A stretch of DNA of 64,000 nucleotides from Owenia fusiformis (taxonomy: Eukaryota; Annelida; Polychaeta; Sabellida; Oweniidae), in NCBI GenBank assembly GCA_903813345.2, contig CAIIXF020000009.1:38741759-38805758 (forward strand). Reading direction: 5' to 3'. The position numbers and the translations under genes were made by a program. The notes beneath the pieces are model-generated. The model was not told the DNA's origin and ran no database searches. It saw only the letters and a program-made list of their open reading frames with translations. Below, piece by piece: positions 47,056-59,600 of the stretch (position 1 is its first letter; every line of letters begins with the position of its first letter).

Positions 47056-47524
47056 GGTATGAGGTTCTATATCCATCCGCCAAAAGGTATGACCCCTATA
47101 TAGTCCATTTAAAAACTCGTGGTATTGTTCTAAATAACGCCATAGTTGGCTTCTAGGGTACCTAGTATGCCACTATTTGGTATCAAAATAAAGAGGAGGA
47201 GTTCAACTTTCATTTGAATTACGAAAATAGCGATGTAGGTCAAAAATAGTTCCGACGTGAGCATGCTTACTACGCGTTTGCCCATCATATCAGAATTGAG
47301 GAAGTGGTAGCAAACGCGAGTCACAATAAATGGACGCTGATATCTCAAAAAGTAACCTGACTCCCTATAATTTGATGTAGATCAATCGAACCCCTATATG
47401 AACAGGTACATTTTGATATATAACACTATGGGGGGTAAGTGTTTTATAGTTGGTCACGAACGCCATATGTGCAAAGTATTGTTATGAATTTTCGAATTTG
47501 GTGTTGGATTACGGTACTCATACC
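47056..47524. mobile_element. T1: 469-bp TTAA-flanked MITE
   Basis: Ends GGTATGAG / CTCATACC with TTAA on both sides (47052-47055, 47525-47528), as in piggyBac or Kolobok insertions. It is almost identical to T2 without the latter's insertion. No coding. Confidence 0.85.
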
Positions 47525-48315
47525 TTAATATGAGGCCTAAAATTGTCTGCTAGTTGGCCAGAGACCAATATTCTAGCAGAATTTGAGAACAGAATCGATT
47601 TTTTCGTTCTGCGTAGGGCAAACAATGATTTGAAATCACTTTCAACCATTCTGTGAGTATAAGATTGGTCATAAGAGGCCCGTGGAGGGTCTGGAATGAA
47701 AGAAAGCCCTCTGAAATTCCGTCAAAATTGCAGGTTATTTCTTCATTTTCTGCTAAAATTACATGATTTTCAGGTCCCATATCTCAGTGAAATTGCTACA
47801 ATGTAGCGATGTTTCATTTTTACAGGCTAGATACACGTGTCAGGTCGACATAAACAGTAAGCATGTGTGATTTTTAAATTGCTACATTGTAGCAATATTT
47901 ATTTCAAAATACAGGTGTGAGGGAAACTGCAATTTAGTTAGATTTGGGCGAAAATGGCCAAATTTCAGTCAAAATCCTCGGGACACAGGGCCTTTGTCTT
48001 AGATTTAGTCAATGATGCAACTCTTAGTAGAAGGTGTGCCATATAGGGAATGAAAGCTGTTTGTCAGACGTATCATTTTCTTCAATAAACTCAGAGATAG
48101 TCAGGTTAGATTTGTGACGTCACAGTGGCAAAGTTAGACTAGCATATTTAGATGTATTTGGGGTAGGGCAAATTAACCCTTTCTAGCCTAAATGGATAAA
48201 TTTTTCACATATTCAGCCATTTCCGACGTTTTTATGCATTTTTGAACTAGAAATGATATTTTCTGCCAAAAAAAGTTGCAGAGACAAAAATCAGTGTGAT
48301 GTCATAACACATTAA

Positions 48316-49782
48316 GGTATGAGGTTCTATATCCATCCGCCAAAAGGTATGACCCCTATATAGTCCATTTAAAAACTCGTGGTATTGTTCTAAATAACGC
48401 CATAGTTGGCTTCTAGGGTACCTAGTATGCCACTATTTGGTATCAAAATAAAGAGGAGGAGTTCAACTTTCATTTGAATTACGAAAATAGCGATGTAGGT
48501 CAAAAATAGTTCCAACGTGAGCATGCTTACTACGCGTTTGCCCATCATATCAGAATTGAGGAAGTGGTAGCAAACGCGAGTCACAATAAATGGACGCTGA
48601 TATTGTAACAACCGGGGGTCACACTCGCCTAGCCTGACGTTACATAAAATTATGAGATGTTGTATACAAATATACTTGAAATTTCTGTGGTAGCGTATTT
48701 ATGGCCTTGACTAGGGAGTGTGTTGGTTGTTATGAATTTTAATCTACTCTACTGACAACTAACTGTCACACTGATCTCAATAATAACATAAAATATGATT
48801 TGAATTAAAATATATATATTATGTAACCAACTATAAGTATGGAATATGTACAATGAGTTTTTACAATGAAACTAAGGTCTTTCAGATGGTATATCAAACA
48901 AGATACTGTAAATACCTAACAAAACAGTTTTCAATCTTATTACCAATCTGACCTTATATAGACTAATACACACAACTACTTCATGTAGATACTCAACAAC
49001 ACTAGTGCCACCTTTTGGCAAATATTCAAACTGATAAAAGTACACATAGCTATGAATATCTATCTTCAACTAAAACCTTGCAAAATTACTATGCTACCCT
49101 AAGCTGGTAATATTCACAGAACAATATGAGACATAATTCTGAATATATATCTGATTGGAATCAACGATAGCAACTAAGAAAAAATGATGTAGATTCTCAA
49201 AGTTCTGCAAAATTAGGTCACTTGACTTAGCCGTCTATCTCTGTTCAATACTAACTTCCTTACCCTATTTAACTTGATCTATCTTATCCTAGGCCATTTA
49301 CTGTTAACAGAATCAAATCCTATCCTATCTTAGGACCTTAAGTCCTACATTTAAGACGATTATAATCTGCACAATATAAAAATGACAATCTCCTAAGTTC
49401 TCCACGTGCGCCTCCACACGCTTTTATAAGACGTGCTCTGATTGGCTAATCTAAACTAGGCTGAAGTTTTTGGCACCAAATTCAAAAGTTATAAAAAGTT
49501 TAAATGACCTTTAAACCTTACAATAAAGTGAAATAATAGAATTAACATTAACAGATATATGAAATAATTAAACTGGGCATGAAATATAAAAATTACACTA
49601 TCTCAAAAAGTAACCTGACTCCCTATAATTTGATGTAGATCAATCGAACCCCTATATGAACAGGTACATTTTGATATATAACACTATGGGGGGTAAGCGT
49701 TTTATAGTTGGTCACGAACGCCATATGTGCAAAGTATTGTTATGAATTTTCGAATTTGGTGTTGGATTACGGTACTCATACC
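48316..49782. mobile_element. T2: TTAA-flanked MITE interrupted by an LTR
   Basis: Same ends and TTAA borders (48312-48315, 49783-49786). 48316-48603 matches T1 left and 49602-49782 matches T1 right at about 99% identity. The extra 998 bp equal one 994-bp insertion plus a 4-bp duplication. Confidence 0.85.
48604..49597. mobile_element. Probable solo LTR (994 bp)
   Basis: Begins TGTAACAACCGGGGGTCACA and ends AATTACA, i.e. TGTAA...TTACA terminal inverted pentamers of LTR type. Target duplication ATAT / CTAT (one mismatch) is confirmed by the uninterrupted T1. No internal gag-pol sequence remains, as expected after LTR-LTR recombination. Gypsy-type is likely but unproven. Confidence 0.65.
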
Positions 49783-51254
49783 TTAAGCTCACACGCATTG
49801 CAGCTTACAGTCTCATTATACAGTCAGATCGCTAGTGTATCCCTCTAAAGGATGTGTCCAGATACTAGAATTATAGTATCTGATCAACTGCAAATTGACT
49901 CTAGACTATATCCTGCAGATGTGGCATTTTTTGAAAATGTACTGAAAATGTCAAATGAGCCTATATACCTAGTATACCTAGCCAACATATGTTCAAAGGA
50001 GCAGGGAAAGTATCGCAACAGACTTTTGATAATTTTGACAGTTGATAATTTTTTTGTGAGTAGTTTCTGGCTGTCAAAAGTAAATGCTTGGGAAAGGCGA
50101 ATCTATAATCTTCAAGAAAAGTTCAAAGAATAGATTCCAGGTCAATTGGATTATCTTATAATCTATGTTTAATCCACCCATCAACAAGCTTTTTCAAAAT
50201 ACATTCGTCATTTTCACCATCGTCCCTCATTTTTTTTTACAATTTTTCATGCAAAGTTACATTGTACTTGAACACATGTTTCATCAAGTAAAATATGTAA
50301 GGAACTCCATGAAGTTTGTTTTTGAGTTTTTTTTGAAAAAATGAACCTCTTAAAATGCATGTTTACAAAAATAATTTAGGAGTGATGTAAAAGATGGCAA
50401 TGTTTTTCAATAATAACATGCATAGGTGGGTGAATTACTCATGTGTGTTGTGTTTTAATCCTGCATTCACTGACTGAGTTAGCCTATTGAAAAATCATAG
50501 AGATTAATAATACAAACAGTAATACTATGAATACTTCTACTTCAAGCACAAATAGCGCTTTCAGGGTCCTGTGTTGAAATACTAGATCACCTTATGTGCA
50601 TGAATTTTCAAGAGAAACCATCAGTGCAAGCAATTAAATGAAAGCATCATCCGAACAACACTTGAAAAGTAAAGTGGTGAAAAATTGCAGGATGTTGACA
50701 GAAAATGTTCCTAGGGGAGAGGGTCGTCTCTCAACCCCCCTCCTCCCCCTCCCTGGTCACGAGACTAATACATGTGATATGGTAAAGTCCAATTCATAGA
50801 TTAAGTTTCCCTTGCAGTCTTGTTGGCATTTTTATTAGAGTTCATGTTTTGTTTATGTTAATGGGTGAGTGGAAGACCCTTGGGTGGGAATCAAATATAA
50901 AATGTTTTCTAAAATATATATTTGAAATACTTTGTGTATGTACAGTCACAAACTCTAGGCAACATTAACTAGTAATGGGGCAACACCCCAACTCAACTGA
51001 GTGAATGTGCAAACCATATAAGGAACAAAAAGCATTACATAAAACAAACTCAGCATGCAAACATGTAAAACTGGCATGGCAAAACAATAGATTGTGAAAC
51101 TGAATAATAAAAGCACATACGACTAGAAAACAAGGGATTAAGGACCTGTTAAGATGACATGAATGGGGATTGGTCAATATGAATAGTAGAAATATGAAAA
51201 ATGTGAAAATTTTACATTTAGTATTGATCATGAACATTAGAGAGGTTGAGTACA

Positions 51255-51464
51255 CAGGCTCGTAGGCAGGTAGAGGGGGGGGGGGGGGAGATAAAGGGAG
51301 CTGCTGCTCCCCCAAGAGATTCTTTCAAAATGATGCAGTTTCTCACCAATTTGAGCACTTCGCATGATCTTTTAGCCAAAACTGTCAAAAAGTTCATCCC
51401 TAGGCAAAAGCTTTGCCCTTGGTAAAACTGCTCCTACCCCTTGGTAAAAGCTGGCTACAGACTG
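51255..51464. mobile_element. Decayed CAGGCCCGTAGCC-type MITE
   Basis: CAGGCTCGTAGGCAGG at the left and CTGGCTACAGACTG at the right, with a run of 13-14 G near 51277 and CAGTTTCTCACCAATTTGAG inside, resembling 3719-3923. The homologous place in R copy 1 (about 31225-31240) lacks it. Confidence 0.65.
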
Positions 51465-51616
51465 TGTAAAACACTTGTGTGAGAACTTGAACATGAACGA
51501 GTACTGTTATGACCCCCAGTGTCCATCTCTCAACTGGTTTAACTGGGGACCATTACATCAATTGGCATTATATCAATTAGGCAAAAAGAGGCCAGTGATG
51601 TGAAAATAGTCAATAG

Positions 51617-52412
51617 CACGGTGTTATAGCATGACGGTTACGCCACCTCTGAAAACGAGGTTGGACAGCTACGTTCACTGATTTATCCAATAAAATGGCC
51701 GCGGTGGAAGAGAAAACTAAGGTTGGCGCATTATTTTCTACTTCTGTGTATCAATGAAAGGATGAACGATTTATGCAAGAATTGCATTCGGTGATACTTT
51801 CAGTAATGTATATTTTGAACGTAGCCTTTGCAAATTGATGCCCGGGGATAACATGAAATAAGAGAAAAAGTGTCGAGTTTGAAATTCAAAACTACACAAA
51901 AATTTAGTAATTTGTTTATTTTTGTTTTTGTTGTTAGGGCATGGTCTACATTGCTTAAAAACCTTGTGGTATATAGATGTAACCTACATACGATCATACA
52001 AAGCCAATTGTGCATTGGAAACCACCTAATATGTTCTACTCAAGCCATAGTAATGTATTTTGAATTTGCAGTAGTTATACACAGTTTACTTATACTTACA
52101 GTTAATATTTTGAGTGGCTCATGTACTGAGACAACACGAGAATGGATCAAAACTTATAAACTTTGATATCTTAGTCGGTAGGTTTACAGATTATATTCTG
52201 TTTCTTGTAGACCTGGCAGATTTGACCCAGTCTTTATAACCATCCATATATACGTCACCGAATGGAACTAGTTTAAAAGGAAATCTTATCTGTGAATATT
52301 GTCTACAGGCGAGAAAGAGGACATGCTGCCTTTCCCATCCGCCATTTTTTGTTATTGTTACCGCAAAATTTTGCAAATTGCCTTGACGTAACCGTCATGC
52401 TATAACACCGTG
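51617..52412. mobile_element. CAC-terminated element, 5-bp target duplication (Transib/RAG-like), copy 2
   Basis: Both ends are CACGGTGTTATAGCATGACG (inverted), identical over about 26 bp. AATAG flanks both sides (51612-51616, 52413-52417). R copy 1 has the empty site near 31082-31090. Inward-facing ATGs lie close to each end: 51695 (+) MAAVEEKTKV and 52345 (-) MADGKGSMSSFSPV, matching those of copy 1. The donor after the second is lost here. 796 bp, so internally deleted. Confidence 0.85.
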
Positions 52413-54384
52413 AATAGGGGACCATAAGTTTACACATTCCATGTGTACGTTCATCAAAATAGTGCGATCTTAACCTCCCTAATAACTGAAATTGTTGACT
52501 CAACCAATAGAATCATTCTATGTTTGTTTATATTTGTTCACATTAATATGGAAGAAAATCGGACATTTTGCTAAAAAGATGTTATTGTAAATCTTAGAAA
52601 TAATGATAAAGGTAGTATACACCACACACTCAATGGTATTGATTGTGGTTTTCAGAGACTCTCAATAGGGACTTTAAGCTTGCAATGTTTTTCACAACCT
52701 AAATGTGAATGGAAAATATTTAGCGATGCATTTGTATGGGCGATTGGTCATAGGTTGGCGTTTCGATTTTATATGCAAGCTTAATCTCCCTAATGTTATC
52801 ATTAAGGTAAGAGTGTATGTTACTCATAACATTTTCTTAGGATAACATTTCTTGAATTGATGAATATGCAAAAATTATTCTTAGCATATCATCCTTCATT
52901 TCATTATTTGAATAATCAATCTGGAGATAAACTCAAATAAGGAAGTGTGTTATAACACATCATCATATAGAAACATGTTCAATGTTTTTTCAGAAGCTGG
53001 ATCAAAATATTTGTCTTACTAAAATTATTGGCAAAGGTATGATGTACTAAATTCTTGTACTGTATTTATGATTTTAATAGCACTGTACCTCGTGAATCAT
53101 TACTGATAAACAAGATACAGAAAACCTGTTCAAAGTAAATGCTATAATAAGGCATCATAGAAATTATCATAGAGGTATTTAGAATTTCTTAGCAACTTAC
53201 ACACACACACAGGTTTAACTGCACTCAAACATTAAACAGTCAACATGACAGGTATTCAGAATTTTTTGGGAAATGCTGCGGTTATGCTCCATTGATTAAA
53301 CAGGGGATCAAACAGCAGGGGATCAAACAAGTCCAACCATTCATTTATGAAAACATTTTGAACTAACTTTATGGCACACTAATGACATCTTATATGAGTG
53401 TGCTGTACTAAAAGCATAGCCCCATTGGATCCCCTTATAGTGGATTATGATAATCCTAATCCACGAGGAGTTCCTTATATATTTTAAGTGATGAAAAATG
53501 TGTTCAAGTACAATGTAACTTTGCATGAAAATTGTAAAAGAAAATGAGGGACGATGGTGAAAATGACGATTGTATTTTGAAAAAAAGCTTGTTGATGGGT
53601 GGATTAAACATGGCTTATGAGATAATCCAATTGATCTTGAAACCATTCTTTGAATTTTTCTTAAAGATTATACATTGGCCTTTCATATGCATTCATTTTT
53701 GTACAGCCAGAAACTACTAGAAAAAAATTATTTACTGTCAAAAATCTGTTGCGATACTTTCCCTCGCTCTTTGGTGTTAGGGAGATGTGTACTTTTTGGA
53801 ATCTTTATGCAGCCGTCTTTATATGTCACATGTTATTTCCAGGAATACATAACTCATTTAATATACGATGTACATCTTTCACATTTGCACAAATAGTGCA
53901 CCGAGATACCCAGAAAAGAAATAATATTTCATATGCCTCCAATTGCAACAGTTGTTCCTGGCACAATCATGAGTATGTTATTAACTTGCACAAGGATCTT
54001 GGAGTTGTACTTTTAGCTATAATGCATCGTATCATCATGTAAGCAAGATGCTGATTGGTTCATAATTCACGGCGCTAAAATGAACTCGACGGGCGTATAG
54101 ATGTTTTTCAACTGGTGTTAGATACTGTCTTGACGCCCGCTATTGAACATTTTAACGCCGTTAGTTTACGCCTGTATTTGTTTTAACGCGTATAGAATTT
54201 ACTTCTTAACGGGCGTAATTAACGCTTTGACGGGCGTAATTAATGCCTACACAGGCGTAATTAACGCCTACACGGGCGTAAATTACGTCTGCACGGGCGT
54301 AATTTCACGTCTACACGGGCGTAATTAACGCCTACACACCCGTAAACAACGCATGTATTCTTTATACTAATAGGCCAACCATAT

Positions 54385-55690
54385 GTGTAGGCGTAAATTA
54401 CGCCCGTGAAGAAGTAAATTCTACGGGCGTTCAGAATACATTTACAGGCGTGAACTTACGGCGTTAAAATTATAAATTACGGGCGTTAAGACTGTTATTT
54501 TACACGCGCTGAGAAACATCTTCACGCCCGTCGAGTTTATTTTTAGCGCCGTAAATTATGAACCAATCAGAACCTTACTTACATAGTGATTTATCCTTGC
54601 TAAAAGAGCAACTCCGAGATCCTTGCGCAAGTAAATAACAATCAGAAGCCTGCTTACATTTTAGTGTGTTGCATTGTGATTCAAGGTTGAACTAGATTTA
54701 ACCAAAGAAGTGTTCAATTTTTAGAGCAAATTATACTTAAAAGGCAAATTGAAGAGACATGTACTGTGTTGGCAGTTATCAACACCCATTGTAGAAACGA
54801 CAAAATTGCAGAATATATTGAGAAGGTATACATGTTTGGTTTCTAAATACGATGATTTTTGGATAATTCTCAAATCTAGGCGTCGGCTTCAGAGGTAGGG
54901 ACTTATTAAGCTCACACGCATTGCAGCTTACAGTCTCACTATACAGTCAGATCGCTAATGTATCCCTCTAAAGGATGTGTTCAGATACTAGAATTATAGT
55001 TTCTGATCAACTGCAAATTGACTCTAGACTAAAGCTATATCCTGCAAATCTGGCATTTTTTGAAAATGTACTGATAATGGAGGAAATAAAGGATCATATC
55101 ATATCATACCTAGCCAACATATGTTCAAATTTGGTGTAAGGGAGATGTGTACTTTTTGGAATCTTTATGCAGCCGTCTTTATAGTGATCACATGTTATTT
55201 CCAGGAATACATAACTCATTTAATAAATGATCTACATCTTTCGCATTTGCACAAATAGTGCACCGAGATACCCAGAAAAGAAATCTTCAATTGCATCACA
55301 GTTGTTCCTGGCACAATCATGAGTATGTTATTAACTTGCACAAGGATCTTGGAGTTGCACTTTTAGCTAAAATGCATTGTATCATCATGTAAGCAAGATG
55401 CTGATTGGTTCATTATTATCGGCGCTAAAATGAACTCGACGGGCGTATAGATGTTTTTCAACGGGTGTTAGATAATGTCTTGACGCCCGCTATTGAACAT
55501 TTTAACGCCGTTAGTTTACGCCTGTATTTGTTTTAACGCCTATAGAATTCACTTCTTAACGGGCGTAATTAACGCCTTCACGGGCGTAATTAACGCCTAC
55601 ACGGGCGTAAATTACGTCTGCACGGGCGTAATTTCACGTCTACACGGGCGTAATTAACGCCTACACACCTGTAAACAACACGTGCATACA
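54385..55690. mobile_element. Element S, copy 2 (uninterrupted)
   Basis: Matches the core of S copy 1: AAGAAGTAAATTCTACGGGC (54409), CCAATCAGAACCTTACTTAC, GGCGTCGGCTTCAGAGGTAG, TTAAGCTCACACGCATTGCA and the inverted GGGCGTAATTAACGCC arm (55540-55675). It has neither the T nor the R insertion and thus shows both pre-insertion sites. Confidence 0.8.
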
Positions 55691-56542
55691 TAGAGTAGGA
55701 TGGCAAACCATAAAAGATAAGCTTTCCAATCATGTGCTGTATATGTGACAAGTTATTTCAAATCATAAAAACGTACGTAAATTTTTTTGTCATCTATTAC
55801 GTAAGTTCAATACATTACATTTAATTTCACACTTCCTTGAACGTTTAATTCGATGCTGGTATGAAGAAGATAAGAGAGGACGTCCGATGTAAACTTCCCG
55901 ATGATGTGCTGTATTCTGTATCTAGCTATTTCATATCGTAAACATGGTAAAAACTGAACGTAATGTTGTTAGTCTGCGAAAATATTTCGTCATTTATTTT
56001 CTAAGGCTAATGCGTTACACTTTCTCATTTTCTAATGATTCAAAGTAAGTCTGATAACAATTTAAGTTCCGAACAAATTGGAAAAATAACATTCCTACAA
56101 TCATCGTCATTTTTTCCGGGCTGCAAAAAATGTTTTTTCAAGTTATGGGCTAACATTCCTACTTCTCAGGAGTTAAAATCTGACCTTAGATTCGAGATGT
56201 GACCTTTTGTTGACCTTCAGTGACTATCAAAGACTTTGTCAATTTCTGGGAACTTTCTCATGTATAAAGTCAATGGCAGGTTTTGTGATTGAAAAATGTT
56301 TTAAAGTAACCAAGTGATTGAGTAATTGAGTAACTCATGTATTTTGGACAAAAATCGTTTTTTCTGTACAAAGTTAATCCTTTCCAAACATGATGTGGCT
56401 CCAGTTCATTGTGTGAGCACAGGGCCGTGGGTCCTTCATTTCTATCTGATAGAAATAGTTTGCTTTACCTGTACAGTTGCCTTAACTCAAACATGATGAA
56501 AATGATATTTCAATCTATTCCATTTGGCTCTTCCACACGCAG
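55691..56542. other. Upstream flank of globin exons, no first exon found
   Basis: Contains two of the diverged direct repeats (55750-55835, 55917-56030) and AT-rich sequence. The open frame begins upstream at 56409, but its residues before 56543 lack A/B-helix features, so they are read as intron. Confidence 0.5.
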
Positions 56543-56645
56543 GTTGTTCATCGTCCATCCTGATACGCAGCAATACTTCCGATTCCGAAATGTCTCCGTG
56601 GATAATTTAGACGAGGACGCAATATTCCAAAGTCATGCATCAAAA
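56543..56645 (+). CDS. Globin exon 2 (C helix to E7-E10)
   Basis: Acceptor CCACACGCAG. The first G completes a codon split after its second base, the classical B12.2 position; LFIVHPDTQQYFRF follows. It ends HASK at donor GTAAGG, right after residue E10. Confidence 0.9.
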
Positions 56646-59600
56646 GTAAGGTATTTTACAACTGTTAACACCAATTCTGCTCATACTGTTACAGTTTAGC
56701 CACGGTTTCCTCAAATCCATACATACAATCCATCCCCTTATATTAGCAGACAAGTATAGTATGTAACGGACACATGTTCACTTTACTTAGAGAGTTATAC
56801 CAGGATTTACAATTGATAAGGCTGAATTTCTTAATGTGCCATGCCACTGAATAATTTGCAAACATTCTAAGAAACTTACCTACTCTCGCTGGTGTTCCAA
56901 CGAGTCTCGAATTTTATCATATAGTTGTTCATTGATTTCGTAGGTAGTGTGTGCTGTGGACGCTATTGTGAATGGATTAGACAAGTCTGATGATATTGTT
57001 GACATACTGCTAAAGACTGGACAAGACCATGCTGGAAGAGGTGTACAGCCATATAACTACACGGTGATGCACTCTTTTGAAAATGGGGTCCAGGTATTCT
57101 TCTTGAATACCATGGAGATATGGATAATACGTAGATACTTCAAATGGAACAACTTGCCCCATACAACTTGGGTTTTTGCTTTTGAGATATACAGTAGGGT
57201 GGTCCAAAATATGGCGAAAAACCAACTTTCTTTCGGATCATCTTCCTCATTTGACTTACTGTTGTCCATGACCTAAAACACCTGCACACCAAATTTTGAG
57301 ACCCAAATCCCATGGGAAATTTACCCACGCTTCGACTGAAAGATTCAGTTATTTCATGATTTTTTGCTATTTTCGATAAATTGCCATCTCCTTTTTCCTG
57401 GTGTAAAATGTTTCTATTTTTTCATAATAAACATTTTTGTAGGACCCTTTATTACTTAATAATACTAGGAGCCCAAACACCAAATTTTGAGACCCAAATC
57501 CCATGTGAAATTTACCCATGCTTTGACTGAAAAATTGTGATTTTCACAGTTTTGTCCGATTTTCAATAGATTACTGTCTCCATTTTCCTGGTATAATATG
57601 TTTCTATTTTTTCATAATAAATATTTTTGGATGACTCTTTATTACTTCATAATACTAGGAACCCATACACCAAATTTTGAGACCCAAATCCTATGGGAAA
57701 TTTACCCATGGTTTGACTGAAAAATTGTGATTTTCACATTTTTTCCGATTTTCAATAAATTGCTGTCTCCATTTTCCTGGTATGATATGTTTTTATAATA
57801 AACATTTTTGAGGACTCTTTATTACTTCATAATACTAAAAACCCATACACCAAATATCCACCAAATTTTGAGACCCAAATCCAATGATAACGTTACCCAT
57901 GCTTTGACTGAAAACTGGTGCTTATGATAGCTGTTTTAGGGGCATAATATGTTAATAAACATTATGGTAATTCCTTCTTAATCCAAAGAAACACCTAAAT
58001 ATCAAGACTTTAAGTCTTATTGAAAGGCGACAAATTCAGTAGTTTGGGGAAATTTAGGATCTTTTACTTGTACATTTATATACTGTGATTAATATTAAGA
58101 AGTGATGACTCGACAGCAACTCAAATGCCTTGAAGATTTGGTTTGTTGGTTTCAGTAGGGATACATCACAGGACTTTGTTTGGATTCGTGTGAGATGTCA
58201 TATTCTTTCTCACATCTTTGCAGGGTAAGGTCAAATATCAAATCTGATTTTCTTTGGAGAAATGATTTTTTGATTGATCAATGTATCAATGGCATGGTCT
58301 CTGTTGTAACCAGTAAGCCTGTATCAAATCTTCAAGGGATTCGAGCTTCCACTGAGCTTTGTCATTTCTCTGAAAATGTTCATGCCCTGAAAGTACACAA
58401 TGTAGAAGATAGGAAGAGCAATGAGAAACACTTAAGGTAATTCTGTATGTTCAGAAATTTTAAGTGGAGTCCAATGTTATTTCTTGAACTCATTTCATAC
58501 TTGGTCAGCTCTTTCAATTTTACACTGAGTTCAAATATGTATTTAGATTATTAGTTGATGGTTAGTAATTTTCTATAATGTACTATGTGCTATGTTTATA
58601 CACTGTTTGTGCATCTGAATGGAATGAGTTATGTGTTCCTGAAAAAACACGGGGCTCCAGTTAGGAAGCCATTAAAACTGAAAATAAGGAATTACCTTAA
58701 AGTACTATACAACCATCTTTCACGATGTAACGTATGTAAGGCCAAACAGGATAATTAAGACAACGTGTAATACAATTTATTACAAATTGCACATCACACA
58801 ACAGTGATATGGTGCTCTAAACGACAAAAATCAAAAGTATATGATCAAAGCAAACGTGAATTTCCCATGGGGTTCAGGTCTAAACATTTGGTACATATTA
58901 AATGTATGGGTTCCTAGTATTAAGAACGTATTAATGTCCTCCTAAAATGTTTAAAAACTAAATATAAGATTAATGTTGATCTATTGAAAATAGGAGAAAA
59001 TTCGCAGAAAATCACAAATTTTTGGTTGAAGCATGAATTAATTTCTCATGGGGCCAGGGTCTCAAAATTTGGTGCATATTTGGGGTATAGGTTCCTCGTA
59101 TTATGAAGTAATAAAGAGTCCTCCCAAAATATTTTTTATAAAAGATAGAAACATATAATACCAGGAAAATAGAGATGTATTGTATTGTGTATGAAATAAC
59201 CCAATTTTTCAGTCGAAGCGTGGGTAAATTTCCCATGGGATTTGGGTCTCAAAATTTGATGTATGGGTTCCTAAGTATTATGAAGTAATATAGAGTCATC
59301 CAAAAATATTTATTATGAAAAGACATCTACCATTTTATACCAGGCAAATGGAGATGGCAATTTACCGAAAATAGCAAAAAATCATGAAATAACCGAATTT
59401 TTCAGTCGAAGCGTGGGTAAATTTCCCATGGGATTTTGGGTCTCAACATTTGGTGTATGGGTTCCTAGTATTATGAAGTAATAAAGAGTCCTACAAAAAT
59501 GTTTATTATGAAAAAATAGAAACATATTATACCAGGAAAAGGGAGATGACAATTTATCGAAAATAGCAAAAAATCATGAAATAACTGAATTTTCAGTCGA

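Larger units (their letters stand above)
49998..53769 (-). mobile_element. Element R, copy 2 (inverted relative to copy 1)
   Basis: The ends near 49998 and 53769 are inverted repeats (GGGAAAGTATCGCAACAGA, then GACAGTTGATAATTTTTTTG). It lies inside S; S copy 2 shows the uninterrupted site at 55125-55136 (CAAATTTGG). Two later insertions sit in it, 51255-51464 and 51617-52412, both absent from R copy 1. Confidence 0.8.
46279..54380. mobile_element. Element S, copy 1 (contains T1/T2 and R copy 2)
   Basis: The ends GGTTGGCCTATTAGTATAAA and its complement face each other at 46279 and 54380. Next to each end are tandem TAGGCGTTAATTACGCCCGT units (46320-46510 and 54200-54350). The core without insertions is about 1.6 kb and matches S copy 2. 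Insertions: 47056-49782 at a TTAA and 49998-53769. No coding sequence. Confidence 0.75.

Noticed and set aside
47130-48611. Two nearly identical 72-73-residue frames
   Set aside because: Explained by the duplicated TTAA MITEs T1 and T2; no coding signal.
56409-56542. Upstream extension of globin exon 2 as coding
   Set aside because: Residues do not fit A/B helices, while a good acceptor at 56541-56542 gives the canonical B12.2 intron position.
58180-58440. 86-codon frame that looked like another globin-intron exon
   Set aside because: It lies in the loop of the foldback transposon, has no globin features and would break the exon 3 to exon 4 phase-0 join.
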